From NCBI RefSeq assembly GCF_030817835.1, contig NZ_JAUSZR010000001.1:2914001-2978000 (forward strand): 64,000 nt of DNA. Direction: 5' to 3'. A program made the position numbers and the translations under genes. The DNA comes from Pseudarthrobacter sp. W1I19 (lineage in GTDB: Bacteria > Actinomycetota > Actinomycetes > Actinomycetales > Micrococcaceae). Every line of letters starts with the position of its first letter. Positions within the stretch are counted from its first letter, which is position 1. Below are positions 26,896 through 38,750 of the stretch, in pieces. The notes beneath the pieces are model-generated. The model searched no databases. It worked only from the letters and a program-made list of their open reading frames with translations, and had not been told where the DNA came from.

Positions 26896-27279
26896 TTAGT
26901 TCGCGCTCTTCTGGGCCACGAGTTCGATTTCGACGAGCATTTCCGGGTCCAGGAACGGCAGGACGTGCACCAGTGACAGGGTGGGCCGGATGTCGCCGAA
27001 GACTTCACCGTGCGCGCGGCCGGCTTCTTCCCACTTGCTGATGTCCGTCAGGTACAGCTTGGACTGGACCACATCCTCGAAGCTGAAGCCGGCGTCCGCG
27101 AGGACCTTGCCGAGCTTCTGCAGGATGAACTGCGTCTGGGTGTAGAAGTCGTTCCCCACGATGCCGTCCTCGCCGCTGGCGGCCGTGGCGGAAATGTACA
27201 GGGTGTTGTCCACCTGGACGGCGCGGGAGTAGCCGAGGGTCTGTTCCCAGACGGAGCCGGTGCCGAAGGTTTTGCGCAT
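26896..27279 (-). CDS. RidA-family (YjgF) protein
   Basis: A 127-aa RidA-like protein. RidA proteins hydrolyse reactive enamine/imine intermediates made by PLP enzymes. Visible family features are GYSRAVQVDNTLYISATAA and PTLSLVHVLPFLDPEMLVEIELVA. The usual catalytic Arg of true RidA (in an RP-containing segment) is replaced in this region by a T/S-rich stretch, so it may belong to a RidA subfamily with another role. The ATG at 27277-27279, with AAAGG upstream, is preferred over a 12-residue extension. It is convergent with the response regulator. Confidence 0.85.
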   Translation of the reverse strand: MRKTFGTGSVWEQTLGYSRAVQVDNTLYISATAASGEDGIVGNDFYTQTQFILQKLGKVLADAGFSFEDVVQSKLYLTDISKWEEAGRAHGEVFGDIRPTLSLVHVLPFLDPEMLVEIELVAQKSAN

Positions 27280-27325
27280 GGTGGGCCTTTCAAAGCTGGA
27301 ATGAGTCGGCACCACTTTAGGGCGG

Positions 27326-27829
27326 CTACAGGTCCAGCCGGTAAACCAGCAGTTTTATGTCAGTTCCGGGGACAAACCAGTCCCTGTCCGGCACCCGGGC
27401 GAAGCCGGTTTTGTTGTACAGGCTGCGGGCGCTTTCCCAGGTGCTTCCGGTGGTCAGCGAGACGGCGTTGATGCCGTTCAGCGCCGTGGCATGGTCCACA
27501 ATGGCAGCCATCATGGCCTTTCCGGCGCCGCTGCGTTGCACGGCCGGGTCCACCACCAGCATGCGGAATTCCAGCTCGTCATGCAGGGCGATGTCCGCGT
27601 ACGGCTCGCCTGCCAACGCCAGGGTCACCGATCCCACCACGTCTCCGGCCCGCTCCGCCACCCAGACGGTGGCCTGGCCAGCGCGCTCTGCGACGTCCTG
27701 CACCTTGCGCATATACGGGTGCCCGGCGTCGTCAAAGTACCCGGCGGCCAGGTAGGAATCCCTGGTGATGCGGGCAACGGCGTCGAAATCGGATTCGACG
27801 GCGGGACGGACGGTTATCTGCGAAGGCAC
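27326..27829 (-). CDS. GNAT-family N-acetyltransferase
   Basis: A 167-aa acetyltransferase of the GNAT fold. Motif A is visible as MLVVDPAVQRSGAGKAMMAA (acetyl-CoA pyrophosphate loop, RSGAGKA), followed by SLTTGSTWESARSLYNKTGF, the usual C-terminal strand-helix. The substrate is unknown. It starts with GTG; the upstream region contains a small perfect hairpin TGGTACT/AGTACCA at 27843-27860. Confidence 0.85.
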   Translation of the reverse strand: MPSQITVRPAVESDFDAVARITRDSYLAAGYFDDAGHPYMRKVQDVAERAGQATVWVAERAGDVVGSVTLALAGEPYADIALHDELEFRMLVVDPAVQRSGAGKAMMAAIVDHATALNGINAVSLTTGSTWESARSLYNKTGFARVPDRDWFVPGTDIKLLVYRLDL

Positions 27830-27842
27830 CCATCAATGGTAG

Positions 27843-27900
27843 TGGTACTGACGAGTACCATCCTGCTAAACCCGGCTTTCCGTGACTGAACTATCAGTCA
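27843..27900. promoter_or_regulatory. Two small dyads between the GNAT and inositol-phosphatase genes
   Basis: TGGTACT-GACG-AGTACCA (27843-27860) lies just ahead of the GNAT start and could be an operator. TGACTGA-ACTA-TCAGTCA (27883-27900) lies behind the phosphatase stop and could be a weak terminator. Two related 20-bp segments around CGAA-ACCGGCAG follow at 27902-27940. Confidence 0.3.
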
Positions 27901-27935
27901 AGGCGAAAACCGGCAGGCAGGGCGAACACCGGCAG

Positions 27936-31051
<3,116 letters not shown>

Positions 31052-31091
31052 TCAAGGCACGTCAGCAGGGTCTGAACCCGTGACCCTTCAC

Positions 31092-31706
31092 CTAGTGAGC
31101 CCTGAGGCGGGAGCGGTTCCTGCCCCACCACATGAAGGAGGCACCGGCGGCGCCCAGCAACAGGACGCCGGCGATGATCGGCAGGACGGCAGGATCACCG
31201 GAATCTGGATCACGGCCAGGGGTGACAGCAGCCACCCGGCTGGCCCGGGCAGACCGGGTGACGGGCGTATTCCAGTCCTGACCGCTGGACGCACCGGTGG
31301 GTGGCGGAGAAATAGAAGATCCCGTGGCGGTGACGGCGGACGGGCTGGTGGATTCTTCCGGTTCCGCCGCCGGGGCAACCGGCGCTGGAACAGTGTGGTC
31401 CGGAGCAGCCACCGAGGGAGCCGGCTGCTCGGGAGCCGCCGTTACGGGATCGGCGGGCGGAGCCGGCGGGCTCTGCGGTTCCCTCGGTTTCCGGGTCCGG
31501 GTGGGCTCCGCGGGCTTGGGATCGCCGGCGGGCTCTGCCGCGCAGAACACCAGGAAACACTCGTCCGGAGATGTTGTGGATGCGGGCGTGGGTTCTGTAG
31601 TTTGGGCGGAAGCCGGGCCGGCCGGAAAGAGGCCAAGGGTGATGGCCAGGACTGCTGCTGATGCCGTCGTCGAAGCAACGCGGAGAACCGGTGGAGACGG
31701 GGTCAT
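31092..31706 (-). CDS. Exported proline-rich membrane-anchored protein
   Basis: A 204-aa protein with a clear signal peptide (ASTTASAAVLAITLGLFPAG, cleavage plausible after GPASA near residue 34). A Pro/Ala/Glu-rich extracytoplasmic stretch follows, and then a C-terminal membrane helix (VLPIIAGVLLLGAAGASFMWW) with a basic tail. No LPxTG motif is seen. Two Cys (ECFLVFC) lie right after the signal. It is immediately downstream of the FtsK/EssC-like gene on the same strand (120 nt away), so it may belong to that system; function unknown. Confidence 0.7.
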   Translation of the reverse strand: MTPSPPVLRVASTTASAAVLAITLGLFPAGPASAQTTEPTPASTTSPDECFLVFCAAEPAGDPKPAEPTRTRKPREPQSPPAPPADPVTAAPEQPAPSVAAPDHTVPAPVAPAAEPEESTSPSAVTATGSSISPPPTGASSGQDWNTPVTRSARASRVAAVTPGRDPDSGDPAVLPIIAGVLLLGAAGASFMWWGRNRSRLRAH

Positions 31707-31826
31707 TTGCTACCTTTCGATGCGCGCAGTCCCCCACCGCGGCTTTCTGGTGTCCCCGGTAGTCTTCTACACCGCACAACAGGGCCGCAAATCCACCGGA
31801 TCCGCGGCGCTGTTGCCGCAGACCGG

Positions 31827-34800
31827 TCAGTCCCTGTTTTCGGGCGGCAGCGCAACCTGGATTTTGCGCGCCTTTCCGCGCCCCACCACGTACCCGCGGC
31901 CCGGGATGAAGTCCGGGCCGGTCCGGCCCAGCGATGTGTTCAGCAGGCTGTCACCTTCGATGTCGCCCGGGTTCAGCAGCAGGCCCCGCCGGCCGGATTT
32001 GAAGGGCTGGGCCAGTGACCAGGCCGAGGACCAGGTGGAGGTTTCGGATTCACCGATGACCCATTGGTCCGCCTTAATGGACGCTGTCACCAGCCGGCCC
32101 ACGCCGGACTCCGCCATGGTGTCGGTGAATTCCGTCAGCCCCTCGATGAAAATGGCCAGAGCCCCCGGGTTTCCCGAGGAGTGCTCCACCAGGTCTTCCA
32201 CTACCTCGGCTACGTCGTCCGGGCCCACCACTGAGCGGTTCCAGATGGGCAGGGAGGCGACGGCGGACCGGCGGGCCCCGATGTAGATGAGCTCCGTGGC
32301 GGGGTTGGACCGTCGGAGGGCGTAGGCCAGGGTCACGAGCGCGACGGTCCGGCCGGCGCCTGGCGGGCCGGCGAGGAGGAGCGGTCCCCGTGCCATGACC
32401 TCAGCCGGGCGGAGCGTTTCGTTGTCGACGCCGATCACGGGCAGGTCCGGGCCGCCGGCGGGAAGGACGTCCAGATCCACCTGCTCCGGCAGCTTCTCGA
32501 TGCCGGGGGCGGACTCCAGGCCCTGGCGCAGCATGGCTTCGCTGAGCTTGTGCACTTCACGGGCCTGCAGGGCAAGGTTGGAGTTCCCGCCCAGCACGGC
32601 GAGCTGCACTTCGAGCCCGTCCAGCAGCCCCCGGCCGGGCGGGGAGCCGGCGCCCAGCACGTCCCGCGGAACATCCATGGACATGTAGTCCTCCTCGGAG
32701 GAGAGCCGGAGGACCAGGCGCCGCTGGATGGAGGCGAGCAATGAGGCGGGGACCGAGTTGGGCCTGTCCCCGGTGACCACCAGGTGGATGCCGAGGGTAC
32801 GGCCGTCGGTGGCCAACTGCAGGAAAATGTCCCACAGCCCGGACAGCCTGCTGTGTTCGTACGCCTCGCGGAACGCCGACATACCGTCCACCAGGACAAA
32901 GATCCGCTTCTCATGGGGCCGGTTGGCGAGCTTGCGGTACTCCACGATGGTGGAGGCACGCACCTCGGCGAATGCGGCGGACCGCTGCTCAGCGATGTCC
33001 CGCAGCAGGCGCAGCAGGCGGCCCACGCGTTCCACGTCGTCGCCATTGATGATCTCGCCCACGTGCGGAAGCTCCTCCAGCATCCGCAGCCCGGAGGATC
33101 CGCAGTCGATCCCGTAGACGTGCACAGGCCCGCCGCGGGGAGTGACTGCAGCGGCGATCGCGATGCCCCGCAAAGCCGCCGATTTTCCTGATCCGCCTGT
33201 GCCGTAGATGGCCATGTTGCCGTCTTTGTCCGGCTGGTAGAACACGGTGGGCTGGGCCTGCCTGGCAGGATCATCAGCCACCCCGAGGAGCAACTGTTCG
33301 TCGGTGCGGGGGTTGGGCAGCCTGGAGAAATCGTAGGTCTTGGCCAGTTCATCCAGCCATGGTTTGCGCGGTGGCCCGATCGCGAGCGAGCCGGCCGCGC
33401 GGACAATGGTGGCCGTCATCCGCGCGATGTCGTTGGGGCCAGCCGGCGCCTCGAGCACGGGCTTTTCCGGGGCGGGAGCCTCCCAGTTGGGGCCGGAGCC
33501 GAACGCCATCTCCACGATGTCGATCTGCGGCCGTTGGGGTTTGTCCGTAGTCCAGCCGCCGGCGTAACCGGTCTGGAAGCCCTGGATCCGGCCGGGACCG
33601 GTCTTGGCCGCGCCCCGCCCCGGGATGGCGGGGTCGAAGTAGGCGGCATCCGGGACGCCCAGGATGTCCGTGGCGTCCTCCTCGTCGGCCATACGCAGCG
33701 CCACCCGAAGGTTGGTATTGGCCCGCAGGCTGTCCTTGATCACGCCGGCCGGGCGCTGGGTTGCCAGGATGAGGTGCAGGCCCAGGGACCGTCCGCGCGC
33801 GGCAACGTCCACCACGCCGTCCACGAACTCGGGGACCTCGCTGGCGAGCGCCGCAAATTCGTCCACGATGATGATCAGGTAGGGCGGCGCTTCCGGATCG
33901 GCCTCGCGCTGCAGCGCCAGCAGGTCCTTGGCCTTCTTCCGGTTCAGCAGGTGCTCCCGGTAGTGCAGTTCGGCGCGCAGCGAAGTCAGCGCACGCCGGA
34001 CCAGGTGCGGCGAAAGGTCCGTCACCAGTCCTACCGTGTGCGGCAGGTTGATGCAGTCAGCGAAAGCGGCCCCGCCCTTGTAATCAACAAACAGGAAGCT
34101 GACCCGGTCCGGGCTGTACGCCGCCGCCATGCCCATCACCCAGGACTGCAGGAATTCGGATTTGCCGGCACCGGTGGTTCCGCCCACCAGGGCGTGCGGG
34201 CCCTCGTTCTTCAGGTCCAGGTACAGCGGTTCGATGCCTTTGGAACCCACCAGGGCGCGGAGGGTGCCGTTGTCCTTGCGGTTGGCCACGGCGCTGCTGT
34301 GCACGGAGTTGTTTTCCGTCCAGCGTTCGGCGACGGCCTGCGGGTTGTCCAGGAAATCCTTGCCGATCAGGGTGGCATAGGAGACGGCGCGTGGAAGGTC
34401 GGAATCATCGGTGACCGGTTTGCCAACGTCCACCACCGGCGTGAGCATCCTGGCCAGCTGCCCGGCGAGTTCGGCGTCCACGCTCTCGCAGCTGACGGGG
34501 TAGGTGTGGCGGCCCAGCCGGACCTGTCCGGTGGTGGTGCCGTGTTCGGCGTCCACCACCATAAAGTCGCGGCAGGCAGCGGGTATGGCCTGCACATCGG
34601 TGGCCACCCACAACACGTGCACGCCGGCATCCGGGCCACGTTCGGCGAGCCGGGTAAGACGCCCCCGGTCCACGGGGGCGTCGTCCTCCACAACCACCAG
34701 CACGGCCGGCACCACCGGTGCCTCCACCTCGTCCTTGGCTGGATCCAGGGCGGGGCGAAGGGCGGGGCCGGAGCGTTTGGCGGCGGTTTCCCTGGCTTCC

Positions 34801-36272
34801 ACCAGGTCTTCGAGGCGGGCCACCAGGGATGCGCCGCCTGCCGAACCGGCGGCCAGGTGGTCGCCGGACAGGGGGCTGTGGCCGGAGCCGACGTGCGGCA
34901 GCCACTGGAGCCAGTTCCATCTGTCCCTGGACTGGGCGGAGGTGATGGCTGTGAGGACCACTTCGGCCGGTGAGTGCAGCCCTGCGAGCTGGAGCACCAT
35001 GCCGCGGGCAATATCGTCCACCAGCCCGCGGGCGCCCGCGATGCCCAGCGAGCCGGCTGTCCGGAACTGCGATACCACCGGCACGCCTTCGATGTCCCGG
35101 AACTGCTTGATGCAGTCCTGGATTTCGCGGGCGTACTCCACCTCGGTGTCGTTGTTCGACGGTTCCTCCAGGAGGACCCGCGAGGGCACGGTGCCCAGGC
35201 CGAACCGCAGGCCCAGGAAGCCGCTGTGTTCCGGGCGGTGGGTCCACAGCAGCGGACCCAGTTTGTAGATGGCGTCAACGGTGTCGCTGACGGAGGGTGC
35301 CTCCTGCAAGCGGACGGCACGCTCCACGTGCTGCAGTTCGGTGATGTCCTCCCGGAAGGCGGCCATGGACGCGCGGAAATGCTTGAGCTGGTCCTTCTGC
35401 TGGCGCTTGGTCCGCATTTTCTGGTCCACGTAATGGCCCACCACGAACAGCGGCATCATCAGCATAAACACCGCCGAGAGCGGATTGTTGCTGACCGAAA
35501 AAATCACCGCACCCATCAACAGCGGGATGAGCAGCATGATGAAGGGGAAAGGATGGTCCTCGGGGCGTTTGGGTCCGGCGGGCAGGACGCGCTTCGGTTC
35601 CTCAAACCGGGGAACCACCCGAGGTGAACGGTTGAAGTCCACCAAAGGCGAGGTGGGCGCGGCGGCCTGGTTGTGTCCCAGAGGGACCACCGTGATGGTG
35701 GTGTCGCCCAGGGTGATGGTGTCCGAGGAATTCAACGTGGCGCGGGTAACCGGCAGGCCGTCCATCAGCAGCCCGTTGGCGGAATTGGTGTCCACGATTT
35801 CCACGGACTCCCCCACCGTGATGCGGGCATGCCGTTTGGAGGTCAGCGGATCGGAGAGCCGGATGTCCACGTCCCGGTCCCGGCCGATGTAGCTGGTGCC
35901 GGATGGCAGCGAAAATTCGCGGCCGACGTCGGGCCCTGACAGCACGCGCAGGGTGGCGGCCGCGGGGCCGCGGGTGGCACTGGGGTCACCGAACTGTGCG
36001 CTGACCTGGGCCAGGGACACTACGGAGCCGGGCCGGAGGCCTGATTCGAGGAGGTTGTCCTCGCGGGCGAGGACGTTGCCGCGCATGCCGCCGCCCACAA
36101 AGGCCTCATCGATCTTCAGCGAAAGGTTGTCCGGGGCGGGCGTGCCCTTGCGGGCAGGGTCGGCGGCCCAGAGCGTTGCAGCAACGTCAGCCACGGTGGC
36201 GAGACCGTCCACGGTGACGGCGAGGTCCTTGGCGTCGGCAGGGTCCCGGCGGAGAGTCAGCCGGATCCTCAT
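31827..36272 (-). CDS. EssC-like FHA-FtsK/SpoIIIE ATPase (type VII secretion-like)
   Basis: A 1481-aa membrane ATPase. Order: a ubiquitin-like N-terminal strand region (about 1-90), an FHA domain (about 105-200, TSYIGRDRDVDIRLSD and SKRHARI), two TM helices (about 240-285), then three P-loop domains. D1 has GGTTGAGKS (about 696) and Walker B YLIIIVDEFAAL, so it looks active. D2 has YGTGGSGKS (about 1022), but its Walker B is VLVDGMS. D3 has GPPGAGRT (about 1300), with Arg for the Walker Lys. This matches EssC/EccC-type motors that push folded substrates through type VII systems. Its start overlaps the preceding gene by 4 nt. No other core T7SS gene is visible. Confidence 0.88.
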   Translation of the reverse strand: MRIRLTLRRDPADAKDLAVTVDGLATVADVAATLWAADPARKGTPAPDNLSLKIDEAFVGGGMRGNVLAREDNLLESGLRPGSVVSLAQVSAQFGDPSATRGPAAATLRVLSGPDVGREFSLPSGTSYIGRDRDVDIRLSDPLTSKRHARITVGESVEIVDTNSANGLLMDGLPVTRATLNSSDTITLGDTTITVVPLGHNQAAAPTSPLVDFNRSPRVVPRFEEPKRVLPAGPKRPEDHPFPFIMLLIPLLMGAVIFSVSNNPLSAVFMLMMPLFVVGHYVDQKMRTKRQQKDQLKHFRASMAAFREDITELQHVERAVRLQEAPSVSDTVDAIYKLGPLLWTHRPEHSGFLGLRFGLGTVPSRVLLEEPSNNDTEVEYAREIQDCIKQFRDIEGVPVVSQFRTAGSLGIAGARGLVDDIARGMVLQLAGLHSPAEVVLTAITSAQSRDRWNWLQWLPHVGSGHSPLSGDHLAAGSAGGASLVARLEDLVEARETAAKRSGPALRPALDPAKDEVEAPVVPAVLVVVEDDAPVDRGRLTRLAERGPDAGVHVLWVATDVQAIPAACRDFMVVDAEHGTTTGQVRLGRHTYPVSCESVDAELAGQLARMLTPVVDVGKPVTDDSDLPRAVSYATLIGKDFLDNPQAVAERWTENNSVHSSAVANRKDNGTLRALVGSKGIEPLYLDLKNEGPHALVGGTTGAGKSEFLQSWVMGMAAAYSPDRVSFLFVDYKGGAAFADCINLPHTVGLVTDLSPHLVRRALTSLRAELHYREHLLNRKKAKDLLALQREADPEAPPYLIIIVDEFAALASEVPEFVDGVVDVAARGRSLGLHLILATQRPAGVIKDSLRANTNLRVALRMADEEDATDILGVPDAAYFDPAIPGRGAAKTGPGRIQGFQTGYAGGWTTDKPQRPQIDIVEMAFGSGPNWEAPAPEKPVLEAPAGPNDIARMTATIVRAAGSLAIGPPRKPWLDELAKTYDFSRLPNPRTDEQLLLGVADDPARQAQPTVFYQPDKDGNMAIYGTGGSGKSAALRGIAIAAAVTPRGGPVHVYGIDCGSSGLRMLEELPHVGEIINGDDVERVGRLLRLLRDIAEQRSAAFAEVRASTIVEYRKLANRPHEKRIFVLVDGMSAFREAYEHSRLSGLWDIFLQLATDGRTLGIHLVVTGDRPNSVPASLLASIQRRLVLRLSSEEDYMSMDVPRDVLGAGSPPGRGLLDGLEVQLAVLGGNSNLALQAREVHKLSEAMLRQGLESAPGIEKLPEQVDLDVLPAGGPDLPVIGVDNETLRPAEVMARGPLLLAGPPGAGRTVALVTLAYALRRSNPATELIYIGARRSAVASLPIWNRSVVGPDDVAEVVEDLVEHSSGNPGALAIFIEGLTEFTDTMAESGVGRLVTASIKADQWVIGESETSTWSSAWSLAQPFKSGRRGLLLNPGDIEGDSLLNTSLGRTGPDFIPGRGYVVGRGKARKIQVALPPENRD

Positions 36273-36973
36273 CCTTCGTCCACGCCCCTCATCTTTTCCA
36301 GCAGGTACAGGTCATCGGCTGTGACCAGGTGCGAGGTGACTGCGTGCTCCACCAGCCGGGCACGGCGGTTGGTGGCGAGTTTGCCGCCGCCGCCACGAAG
36401 GCCGACAACGCCCACTCGATCCAGTTTGTCGCACACGTTGTCCAGTTTCCGATTGAAGCGGGTCAGGGCCCAGCCCAGCGTTTTGGCGGCGGCAGCGGAG
36501 GACGGGATGGCACTGAAGCCGGTCCCTTCGCGCCGCAGCATCGGCTCGGCGAGCGCCACGATCAGTGCCTTCTGGGAATCCGTGAACACCACGGGGCCGA
36601 TGGTGGTGTCCCCGTTACTGTCCTCCTCCCGCGCCTGCTGCCGGAAGGACGGCGTCTTCAGGTGCACCGCGAATTCATAGGTGGTGGGTCCGGCAGTGAA
36701 AATGATGTTGGTGTGGCTGAACACCAGCGGGATCCGGGCGCCGGGCGAAAGCCAGGCCTGCATGCCGCCGGACGCGTCCGCCACCGTGGCGGAGAGCATG
36801 CTGCCCACGTTGCTGAGCCACCAGATCCCGTCATAGCGGGCCACCTGCAGGAACTGCCGGTGCAGGTAGGGGTTGTCATCCACTTCGAGGTCGCCTTCGC
36901 GGCCGATGTTGAAGACGTCCTCGTCTGAGGGTTCGTACCATTCACCACAGAAATCTATTGCTAGATCCCCCAT
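36269..36973 (-). CDS. FHA-like protein with C-terminal winged-helix-like region
   Basis: A 234-aa protein. Residues about 15-110 look like a diverged FHA domain (FNIGREGDLEVDDNPYLHRQF, then WWLSNVG), the phosphothreonine-binding fold. The C-terminal part (about 135-230, VFTDSQKALIVALAEPML and AKTLGWALTRFNRKLD) resembles a winged-helix of transcription activators. It could link the adjacent Ser/Thr kinase to gene expression or to the ATPase. The ATG at 36971-36973 is preferred, since GAGGAGG lies inside a possible TTG-started extension. It overlaps the FtsK-like gene by 4 nt. Confidence 0.65.
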   Translation of the reverse strand: MGDLAIDFCGEWYEPSDEDVFNIGREGDLEVDDNPYLHRQFLQVARYDGIWWLSNVGSMLSATVADASGGMQAWLSPGARIPLVFSHTNIIFTAGPTTYEFAVHLKTPSFRQQAREEDSNGDTTIGPVVFTDSQKALIVALAEPMLRREGTGFSAIPSSAAAAKTLGWALTRFNRKLDNVCDKLDRVGVVGLRGGGGKLATNRRARLVEHAVTSHLVTADDLYLLEKMRGVDEG

Positions 36974-37043
36974 TTTCCGTGCCTCCTCGTCGGGCAAAAC
37001 TCTGAATGTCGTCGTTGCGTAAGGGCTTGGAATATGGGGCCGC

Positions 37044-38750
37044 TCATGGGCCGGTGCAGGCGATGGACGCTTCCTCCAGCGGGGAGAACGCTCCGTCGGA
37101 GCGGACGATCATCACCTGCACGCAGGTCTGTCCGGAGGGGTTCGGCTTCACTCGAACGGGAGGCTGGTCGATGGACTGGTATTCGCCGCCTCCGCCGATC
37201 GTATAGACCCGCCACTTGTAGGTGTCGCCGGGCTTGGGTTGCGGGTTGGTCCAGGTAAAGGAGGCATCGCCGCCGGGCGCCAAGGTCCCGGTGAGGCCTT
37301 CGACATCCGGCACTGTGCCGTTGTCGAGGGCGTCGGCCGGCGGCTTGCTGGCTTCCTGGCTCTGCGGAGCCTTGGGTGTCTGCGGTGCGGCGTTGGCGAT
37401 CACGATGCCCACCACTGCCGCAAGGACCAGCAGGGTACCGCCGGAGATGGCAAGCCAGAGGTTGCGTTTCCCGTGATCCCGGCCGGAAGCGGCAACTTCG
37501 GCCGGTTCCTCCACCCGCGCGGGCCGGTGGACAGTTGTATCAGCAGCGTCTACACCGTCGGGAAGCCTACCGTCCTGCGGCCTGCCGGCCGGGGAAAGTC
37601 CGGGGGTAACCGGCGCGCTGCCGGCGCTGCCGCGGAGCACCGTGGCCGGGGTCCAGTCCTGGGGCTGGGGTGCATGCGCTGGCGGGGTCAGGGCTGCCAG
37701 GGTCAGGGCTGCCGGCGGCGTAACGCGCGACGGCGGGGCCTCCTGTGCGGGGACCTGCGGCCGGGTGCGGGCCGGGAACGTGGGCGCGCTCCCGGTCCGC
37801 TCCGGGTCGATGGCCGCGATGCTCCGCACCCGCGTTTCCTCGGCGCCGTCATCGGGGTGGTTGTCCTCCTGCTGCGGCTCTTCGAGGACTTCGAAGGGCG
37901 TGACCGAGAGGTTCAGTTCAGCCTGGATGCGCTGCAGGGCAAGGGCGAAGGCATGGGCAGAGGAGTACCGGGACTGCGGGGACTTGGCCATGGCCGTGGA
38001 CAATGCCAGTTCCAGGGATTCCGGGACATCGGCGCGGCCCAGCCGGGGCACGGGCATGTTGCTGATTCTGTTGATCAGTTCGCGCTGGGAGTTGTCGGCG
38101 CCGGGCATCACGAAGGGCGACCGCCCGGCCAGGAGCGTGTACAGCGTTGCGCCAAGGGCCCACACATCCACCATCACGCCGTCCACGTTGCCGTCGGTGA
38201 ACTGTTCCGGCGGGGACCACGGGATGGACATGCCGGAGTCCTCGTCGGCGTCGCCGGCCAGGGTTCCGGAAATGCCGAAGTCCGTCAGGGCAGGGCGGTT
38301 GTAGTCGGTCACCAGGATGTTGGCAGGTTTGATGTCGCGGTGCGCGATGCCTGCGCGGTGGGCGGTCTCGACGGCGGACGCCACCTGGATGCCGACGGCC
38401 AGCACCTCATCAACGCTGAACCGCTGCCGGCGGTACCGTACGTCCAGGCTGGGCCGGGAGCAGTACTCCATGGCCAGGTAGGAATGCCCGTCGTCGGTGA
38501 CCTCCGCCTCGAAGATGGTGACGATGTACGGGTGGGAGGACAGCTGGGCCATCAGGTTGGCCTCGGACTCAAACCTGCGGCGCGCACCTTCGGTTTTCAG
38601 GTCCGAGAGCAGCACCTTGACGGCAACTCTTCGCCGCGGCCGGTCCTGTTCGTAAAGGTAGACGTCGGAGAACCCGCCGGATCCCAGCAGGCTGATGTAG
38701 GTGAACCCCGCGATGCGGGGCGGCGGCGCAGACGGCCGTTTGGAACTCAA
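37044..38750 (-). CDS. Transmembrane Ser/Thr protein kinase with extracellular domain
   Basis: A 568-aa Hanks-type kinase. Gly loop GSGGFSDVY (23-31), catalytic Lys K45, HRDIKPANIL (137-146), DFG (157-159) and PPEQF (180-184) are intact, so activity is expected. A low-complexity Pro/Ala-rich linker (about 285-430) precedes a TM helix (LWLAISGGTLLVLAAVVGIV). The roughly 100-residue outer domain looks FnIII/Ig-like (FTWTNPQPKPGDTYKWRVYT), unlike the PASTA repeats of PknB. It may sense the envelope and phosphorylate the FHA proteins nearby. The start is TTG at 38748-38750, 5 nt behind GAGGAG and overlapping the previous stop. Confidence 0.92.
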   Translation of the reverse strand: MSSKRPSAPPPRIAGFTYISLLGSGGFSDVYLYEQDRPRRRVAVKVLLSDLKTEGARRRFESEANLMAQLSSHPYIVTIFEAEVTDDGHSYLAMEYCSRPSLDVRYRRQRFSVDEVLAVGIQVASAVETAHRAGIAHRDIKPANILVTDYNRPALTDFGISGTLAGDADEDSGMSIPWSPPEQFTDGNVDGVMVDVWALGATLYTLLAGRSPFVMPGADNSQRELINRISNMPVPRLGRADVPESLELALSTAMAKSPQSRYSSAHAFALALQRIQAELNLSVTPFEVLEEPQQEDNHPDDGAEETRVRSIAAIDPERTGSAPTFPARTRPQVPAQEAPPSRVTPPAALTLAALTPPAHAPQPQDWTPATVLRGSAGSAPVTPGLSPAGRPQDGRLPDGVDAADTTVHRPARVEEPAEVAASGRDHGKRNLWLAISGGTLLVLAAVVGIVIANAAPQTPKAPQSQEASKPPADALDNGTVPDVEGLTGTLAPGGDASFTWTNPQPKPGDTYKWRVYTIGGGGEYQSIDQPPVRVKPNPSGQTCVQVMIVRSDGAFSPLEEASIACTGP

